A stretch of 64,000 nucleotides of DNA, from the NCBI GenBank assembly GCA_017522225.1, contig JAFWZR010000015.1:1-64000 (forward strand), written 5' to 3'. The position numbers were made by a program, and so were the translations under genes. Shown here in pieces: positions 59,993 to 64,000 of the stretch (positions are counted from its first letter, which is position 1; every line of letters starts with the position of its first letter). A model generated the notes under the pieces. The model searched no databases. It was not told the DNA's origin and worked only from the letters and a program-made list of their open reading frames with translations. The DNA is from Clostridia bacterium (GTDB lineage: Bacteria > Bacillota > Clostridia > Oscillospirales > Acutalibacteraceae).

Positions 59993-60451
59993 ATGAAAAA
60001 GCTTATTTCACTTTTACTTGTTGTTATAATTTCAACAATGTTTTTTGCCTGCAACAAGATTGACGGCGACCTCGGCAAGCAGACAACCGTTGACAAGGAA
60101 AACGGCTACACACTTATCGAAGAGGTAAAGCCCTTTAAATTCAACGACGAGGAAGACGCACTTGAGGATATGAAGGGTGTAAAGCTTGACGGCTTTAAGG
60201 TTACAAAGGACAACACAACAGGAGCAATCAAGACAAAGGCTGATGTTATCGACATCGCAGTTCAGGAAGCAACCGAGGACTACAACACAATCACAATTTA
60301 TTTTGACAGAACAAGAGGTATCTGGAAGGTTGTCTTCTCGATTATGACAGAGACAACAGCTAAGGACGGAGCAATCTCCCGTGAAAACGAGGTTAAAGAA
60401 ACCGTTTATGTCGACGAGGACGGATATACACTCTTCTCTTTCAAGCAGTAA
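59993..60451 (+). CDS. Small lipoprotein of unknown function
   Basis: A 152-residue protein with signal peptide and lipobox (STMFFAC, Cys at about residue 19). The mature part has a beta-rich fold (PFKFNDEEDALEDMKG; TITIYFDRTRGIWKVVFS; ETVYVDEDGYTLFSFK) that resembles PepSY-like or similar small domains, but I cannot name it. AGAGG lies 7-8 bases before the ATG; it follows rfbB by 4 bases, probably cotranscribed. Confidence 0.78.
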   Translation: MKKLISLLLVVIISTMFFACNKIDGDLGKQTTVDKENGYTLIEEVKPFKFNDEEDALEDMKGVKLDGFKVTKDNTTGAIKTKADVIDIAVQEATEDYNTITIYFDRTRGIWKVVFSIMTETTAKDGAISRENEVKETVYVDEDGYTLFSFKQ

Positions 60452-60458
60452 AAATCAA

Positions 60459-60492
60459 TCAATCGCCCGACGAGCTCGGGCGATTTTGTTTA
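60459..60492 (+). terminator. Terminator after the lipoprotein gene
   Basis: AATCGCCCGA-CGAGC-TCGGGCGATT followed by TTGTTT; its end overlaps the leader of trmO. Confidence 0.8.
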
Positions 60493-60502
60493 GGTGATAT
60501 TA

Positions 60503-61180
60503 ATGAATGTTATCGCAAGAATCAAAACGGATTTTCCAACAAAGTTCGGCATACCGAGGCAAAGCGGACTTATTGAAGAATTAAAGGGTACGGTTATTTT
60601 TGAGACAAAGTACCGCAATCCCGACGCCCTGCGCGGACTTGAAGGCTTCAGCCACATCTGGCTTATCTGGAAAATTGAAACGAGCGCCTCCTCTGACTGG
60701 TCACCGACCGTCCGCCCGCCTAAGCTTGGCGGAAACACGAGGGTGGGAGTTTTTGCATCCCGTTCTCCCTTCCGCCCGAATCCACTCGGACTTTCCTGTG
60801 TGAAGCTTGAGAAAATAGAAGAGACCGAAAATTACGGCACCGTCCTCATTGTTTCGGGAGCTGACCCGATGGACGGCACACAAATTGTTGACATCAAGCC
60901 GTATGTCCCCTATGCCGACTGTCATACGGATGCGACGGGCGGCTTTGCAAAGGATTCCACGGCACCGAAGCTGAATGTTGAATGTACACAAGAACTGCTT
61001 TCTGCACTGCCCGAAGAAAAAAGGAATGCACTTATCCGTGTGCTTGAGCTTGACCCGCGCCCTGCGTATCAGGACGATGAGCAGAGAATCTACGGCTTCG
61101 GCTTTGCAGGATTTGAGGTTAAATTCACCGTAAGCGATAACACACTTTATGTAAAAGAAATTATAAAAAGCAAAAACTGA
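60503..61180 (+). CDS. trmO: tRNA (t6A37) N6-methyltransferase
   Basis: A 225-residue protein of the TsaA/YaeB (TrmO) family, which methylates t6A37 to m6t6A in some tRNAs. RSPFRPNPLGLSCVKL is the AdoMet-binding signature; GGNTRVGVFA, DPMDGTQIVDIKPYVPYAD and DPRPAYQDDEQRIYGF follow. It depends on the t6A product of the TsaC activity encoded at 1680-3269. The ATG at 60503 has AGGTGA 6 bases upstream. Confidence 0.92.
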   Translation: MNVIARIKTDFPTKFGIPRQSGLIEELKGTVIFETKYRNPDALRGLEGFSHIWLIWKIETSASSDWSPTVRPPKLGGNTRVGVFASRSPFRPNPLGLSCVKLEKIEETENYGTVLIVSGADPMDGTQIVDIKPYVPYADCHTDATGGFAKDSTAPKLNVECTQELLSALPEEKRNALIRVLELDPRPAYQDDEQRIYGFGFAGFEVKFTVSDNTLYVKEIIKSKN

Positions 61181-61190
61181 CTTTAAGGCA

Positions 61191-61225
61191 AGAAAAAAGA
61201 CCGTTGGAAAACCAACGGTCTTTAA
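61191..61225 (-). terminator. Terminator after rplL
   Basis: Stem GACCGTTGG-TTTT-CCAACGGTC on minus followed by TTTTTTCTT. Confidence 0.85.
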
Positions 61226-61244
61226 AAATTCCATTTGAGAGAGA

Positions 61245-61616
61245 TTATTTAATCTCGATCTGTGCGCCAACTTCTTCGAGCTTAGCCTTGATTTCCTCAG
61301 CCTCGTCCTTAGAAACGCCTTCCTTAACAGCCTTGGGAGCGCCATCAACAAGAGCCTTAGCTTCTGCAAGACCAAGACCTGTGATGTCCTTAACAGCCTT
61401 AACAACCTTAATCTTCTGGTCGCCAGCGCCTGCAAGGATAACGTCAAACTCTGTCTTCTCCTCTGCTGCCGGGCCTGCTACTGCGGGACCTGCTACAACT
61501 GCTGCTGCAGCTGATACGCCGAACTCATCCTCTACTGCGTGTACGAGCTCTGAAAGCTCAAGAACTGAAAGAGTCTTCAACTCTTCAACAATTGCCATAA
61601 TTTTCTCTGATGCCAT
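61245..61616 (-). CDS. rplL: Large ribosomal subunit protein bL7/bL12
   Basis: A 123-residue stalk protein. N-terminal dimerisation helices ([24 protein letters not shown]), Ala-rich hinge ([15 protein letters not shown]) and the C-terminal factor-binding domain [27 protein letters not shown] lies about 8-9 bases before the ATG. Follows rplJ by about 50 bases. Confidence 0.97.
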   Translation of the reverse strand: MASEKIMAIVEELKTLSVLELSELVHAVEDEFGVSAAAAVVAGPAVAGPAAEEKTEFDVILAGAGDQKIKVVKAVKDITGLGLAEAKALVDGAPKAVKEGVSKDEAEEIKAKLEEVGAQIEIK

Positions 61617-61669
61617 GGTGATTTACCTCCATAAAAGTTTTTGTAAATTTTTAAATTAAGTTTGCTGAA

Positions 61670-62179
61670 TTAAGCCTCAGCGGGAGCCTCTGCCTTATCG
61701 GCGATTGCCTGAACAGCACGTGCAAAACCAGCGATAGGTGCGCTGAATACATTTGCAACCATAGAGAGCAATGTCTCTCTTGACGGAAGTGTTGCGAGCT
61801 CCATGAGCTTATCCATGCTGATAACTTCACCGTCAATGTAACCTGTCTTGAGGTTGAAGTTTTCGTGACTCTCAGCATACTTGTTGAGAATACGAGCAGC
61901 TGCAACGTAATCGTCGTTACATGTAGCGATAGCTGAAGTACCGTCGAGAACCTCACTCATTGACTCAAGAGCTGTGCCCTGGATAGCGAGCTTGATAAGA
62001 GTGTTCTTAACAACAGTGTACTCAACACCTGCTTCACGAAGCTCTCTACGAAGAGCAGTATCGTCAGCAACTGAGATACCCTTGTAATCTACGATTACAC
62101 CTGCGCATGAATTGTTGATTCTTTCAGCAACGTCAGCAACTATCTTCTTCTTCTGTTCCAATACGCTTGCACTTGGCAT
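61670..62179 (-). CDS. rplJ: Large ribosomal subunit protein uL10
   Basis: A 169-residue stalk base protein that binds 23S rRNA and bL12 dimers. DYKGISVADDTALRRELREAGVEYTVVKNTLIKLA is the family core; the C-terminal Ala-rich helix carries bL12. The ATG at 62179 is chosen because AGAGGTG stands 6 bases upstream, including an in-frame GTG at 62188 inside that site. An L10-type leader precedes it. Confidence 0.96.
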   Translation of the reverse strand: MPSASVLEQKKKIVADVAERINNSCAGVIVDYKGISVADDTALRRELREAGVEYTVVKNTLIKLAIQGTALESMSEVLDGTSAIATCNDDYVAAARILNKYAESHENFNLKTGYIDGEVISMDKLMELATLPSRETLLSMVANVFSAPIAGFARAVQAIADKAEAPAEA

Positions 62180-62226
62180 TTTTTTCACCTCTCAAAAATG
62201 GGATACGGTGCTATAACGAAAATAAT

Positions 62227-62256
62227 CCCTGCCCACAAACCGTGGACAGGGAACAA
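62227..62256 (-). terminator. Attenuator-type hairpin in the rplJ leader
   Basis: Minus strand CCCTGTCCAC-GGTTT-GTGGGCAGGG, followed by a T-biased stretch, between the L10 leader and the rplJ start. Confidence 0.6.
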
Positions 62257-62299
62257 ACATACAAATTATAGATTAACAGACTTACGCCTGAAAACCTTG

Positions 62300-62372
62300 T
62301 ATGCTCCTATCCTCGGCAGGTGGTTAAAAACCGTTACGCATAAAGCACCTGCTGTCTTTGAATAAAGAACAG
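62300..62372 (-). ncRNA. L10 leader (ribosomal protein autoregulatory element)
   Basis: Minus-strand leader with the characteristic AAAGACAGCAGG half (62359-62348) and CCTGCCGAGGA half (62320-62310), which pair and form the kink-turn bound by uL10-bL12 in Firmicutes. Allows feedback on rplJ-rplL. Confidence 0.85.
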
Positions 62373-62379
62373 CTTAGAT

Positions 62380-62408
62380 ATAATACCACACGATTTGCAC
62401 CGTGTCAA
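62380..62408 (-). promoter_or_regulatory. rplJ-rplL promoter
   Basis: TTGACA (62408-62403), 17-base spacer, TATTAT (62385-62380), upstream of the L10 leader. Confidence 0.8.
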
Positions 62409-62426
62409 GTATTAACGAAAATAAAA

Positions 62427-63128
62427 TTAGTCTGTGATAACAGCCTTAGCCGGGTTGATACGAACGCCGGGGCCCATTGTTGAAGCAACAACACAAGATC
62501 TGATATACTGACCTTTTGCAGCTGCCGGCTTTGCTTTCTCGATAGCGCCGAGGAGAACCTTGTAGTTTTCTGCAAGCTTCTCTGCGCCGAAAGAAACCTT
62601 ACCGATCGGGCAGTGGATGATGTTTGTCTTGTCAAGACGGTACTCAATCTTACCAGCCTTAGCTTCTTCAACAGCCTTAGCTACGTCAGGAGTAACTGTA
62701 CCAGCCTTGGGTGAAGGCATAAGACCACGAGGACCAAGAACCTTACCAAGACGACCAACAAGACCCATCATGTTGGGAGCTGCGATAGCAACGTCGAAAT
62801 CAAGGAAACCTTCGCCCTGGATCTTAGCAACAAGATCCTCAGCGCCTACGATCTCAGCACCTGCAGCAGCAGCAGCGTCAGCAGCCTCGCCCTTAGCAAA
62901 AACTGCAACTCTTACTTTCTTACCTGTACCGTTGGGGAGTACAACAGCGCCTCTGACCTGCTGGTCAGCGTGACGTGAGTCAACACCGAGACGAACGTGT
63001 ACTTCAACTGTTTCATCAAACTTTGCGGAAGAAGTCTTGATTGCGAGTTCAAGAGCTTCTGCCGGCTCGTAGAGTGTTGCTCTGTCAACGAGCTTTGCAC
63101 TCTCTAAATATTTCTTACCGTGTTTCAT
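62427..63128 (-). CDS. rplA: Large ribosomal subunit protein uL1
   Basis: A 233-residue L1-stalk protein and likely translational repressor of its own operon. [50 protein letters not shown] and [13 protein letters not shown] are typical. AGGGAGG lies about 9-10 bases before the ATG. A GTGGGAGG-containing hairpin sits in the gap after rplK. Confidence 0.97.
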   Translation of the reverse strand: MKHGKKYLESAKLVDRATLYEPAEALELAIKTSSAKFDETVEVHVRLGVDSRHADQQVRGAVVLPNGTGKKVRVAVFAKGEAADAAAAAGAEIVGAEDLVAKIQGEGFLDFDVAIAAPNMMGLVGRLGKVLGPRGLMPSPKAGTVTPDVAKAVEEAKAGKIEYRLDKTNIIHCPIGKVSFGAEKLAENYKVLLGAIEKAKPAAAKGQYIRSCVVASTMGPGVRINPAKAVITD

Positions 63129-63164
63129 TAGTTAATTCCTCCCTGAAAAGTGGTTAATCGGATT

Positions 63165-63183
63165 TTTCCTCCCACGCGGGAGA
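63165..63183 (-). promoter_or_regulatory. Candidate uL1-binding hairpin between rplK and rplA
   Basis: Minus strand CTCCCGCGTGGGAGGA (63182-63167): a short stem holding GTGGGAGG, the sequence found in the 23S L1 stalk. A second copy precedes rplK. Confidence 0.45.
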
Positions 63184-63609
63184 TTAGTCTACAACAGTAA
63201 CACCCATGCTGCGTGCAGTACCAGCGATCATAGACATAGCTGTCTCGATGTTAGCTGCATTCAAGTCGGGCATTTTCTGTTCAGCGATTTTCCTAACCTG
63301 CTCGCTTGTGATTGTTGCTACCTTTGTCTTATTCGGTACGCCTGAGCCGCTCTCAATGCCACATGCCTTCTTGATAAGAACAGCTGCGGGCGGTGTCTTT
63401 GTAACGAATGTGAATGTACGGTCTGCATAAACTGTGATTACAACGGGGATGATAAGACCTACGTCGTTCTTTGTACGCTCGTTGAATTCCTTAGTGAATG
63501 CCATGATGTTAACACCATGCTGACCTAAAGCAGGACCAACCGGGGGAGCCGGTGTTGCTTTACCTGCAGGGATCTGAAGCTTAATAAAGCCTACTACCTT
63601 CTGAGCCAT
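63184..63609 (-). CDS. rplK: Large ribosomal subunit protein uL11
   Basis: A 141-residue protein of the GTPase centre. [47 protein letters not shown] and the C-terminal [12 protein letters not shown] fit. The ATG at 63609 lies 8 bases after GGAGGTG; the frame to 63624 begins inside the site. Confidence 0.97.
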   Translation of the reverse strand: MAQKVVGFIKLQIPAGKATPAPPVGPALGQHGVNIMAFTKEFNERTKNDVGLIIPVVITVYADRTFTFVTKTPPAAVLIKKACGIESGSGVPNKTKVATITSEQVRKIAEQKMPDLNAANIETAMSMIAGTARSMGVTVVD

Positions 63610-63639
63610 TTTTTGCACCTCCAAAATATGTGGTTCGGC

Positions 63640-63672
63640 GGAGCAATTGAAAAGTTTTTTGCTCCTCCCACG
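63640..63672 (-). promoter_or_regulatory. Candidate uL1-binding hairpin in the rplK leader
   Basis: Minus strand CGTGGGAGGAGC (63672-63661), with GGAGCAA / TTGCTCC (63665-63659 with 63646-63640) forming a 7-bp stem. Confidence 0.45.
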
Positions 63673-63744
63673 GGGAACCGGAGTTCCATACCCAAAGGGG
63701 TATATAATTAAAGCGAAAACGCTTAATTATCACGTAACACTAAC

Positions 63745-64000
63745 TTAATCGGCAACGACTTCTACCTGGTCGAGCTCAAGTTCAACCAATGTCTCTTTGC
63801 CGAACAAAGCAGAAACCGTAACCTTAACCTTGTTGTTTTCAAGATCAATTTCTTCAACAGTTCCTGAGAAACCTTCAAAGATTTCATCAATGATATTGAC
63901 TGTGTCGCCAACGTTGTAACGAACCTCGACAACCTTCTTTTCAACACCGAGTCTGTAAACCTCCTCCTCAGTAAGGGGAACGGGCTTACCCTCGGGACCT
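63745..64000 (-). CDS. nusG: Transcription antitermination factor NusG, C-terminal part
   Basis: The window edge cuts the gene; the visible 84 residues are its C-terminal part. YNVGDTVNIIDEIFEGFSGTVEEIDLENNKVKVTV is the KOW domain that binds NusE or Rho, and FGKETLVELELDQVEVVAD ends the protein. Upstream of the KOW, GPEGKPVPLTEEEVYRLG is the linker after the NGN domain. It precedes rplK by about 135 bases, the standard nusG-rplK-rplA order. Confidence 0.95.
   Translation of the reverse strand, partial: GPEGKPVPLTEEEVYRLGVEKKVVEVRYNVGDTVNIIDEIFEGFSGTVEEIDLENNKVKVTVSALFGKETLVELELDQVEVVAD

Overview
The window reads as chromosome of an anaerobic gut- or rumen-type Clostridia, most likely an Oscillospiraceae/Ruminococcaceae relative. 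This is inference from content: a dockerin-bearing secreted protein (cellulosome or amylosome hallmark), a TRAP-TAXI transporter, an ECF-type folate S component under a tetrahydrofolate riboswitch, a CD1247-like acidic zinc-ribbon protein, a DUF951 protein, strong AGGAGG ribosome binding sites, and many promoters of the TTGACT-N17-TATAAT type. There are no rRNA or tRNA genes, insertion sequences, prophage genes or CRISPR arrays.

Layout: 0.2-5.3 kb (minus) holds an M18 aminopeptidase, a Sua5/TsaC-CoaE fusion, prfA and two small proteins. 5.4-7.9 kb (plus) holds an S1-domain protein, a PHP-domain protein with altered metal ligands, and an unknown protein. At 8-11.8 kb a sodium:solute symporter diverges from an alpha-galactosidase with an inserted carbohydrate-binding-like module, followed by a small tyrosine phosphatase. 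11.9-14.1 kb is a visibly more A+T-rich block (ricin-type lectin, two zinc-ribbon membrane proteins, XRE regulator) bounded by terminators. 14.2-20.2 kb (minus) is housekeeping (Maf, Nudix, efp, M24 peptidase, fba) with the dockerin protein inside it.

20.4-32.6 kb is accessory and mostly surface-directed: an O-antigen-ligase-like membrane protein, three phosphodiester-type hydrolases, a beta-helix protein, GH16, a clan GH-A-like hydrolase, a beta-propeller and an orphan DRE-TIM aldolase. They suggest turnover of an extracellular glycan or phospho-glycan; the substrate is not known. 32.7-36.2 kb is a complete TRAP-TAXI transporter. 36.6-44.3 kb is a compact histidine operon (yerC-hisZGDCBHAF-hisIE) with a TrpR-like regulator gene first and a candidate operator in its promoter.

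44.4-55 kb mixes envelope genes (M28 membrane peptidase, M15 carboxypeptidase, sugar-phosphate transferase, two glycosyltransferases, galU), prfB, a cyclase-family hydrolase and the riboswitch-controlled folT. 54.8-64 kb has fucO, the rpsF-ssb-rpsR operon, an AGCS amino-acid symporter, rfbB, trmO, and the nusG-rplK-rplA / rplJ-rplL ribosomal block with an L10 leader and candidate L1 sites.

The features most worth a second look are the TsaC-CoaE fusion, the PHP protein lacking three expected histidines, the dockerin protease-like protein, the Asp/Cys-rich protein, the A+T-rich block, the 22-32 kb hydrolase cluster and several regulatory sites located directly in the DNA. I did not find a clearly new multi-gene system; the hydrolase cluster and the A+T-rich block are the closest candidates.
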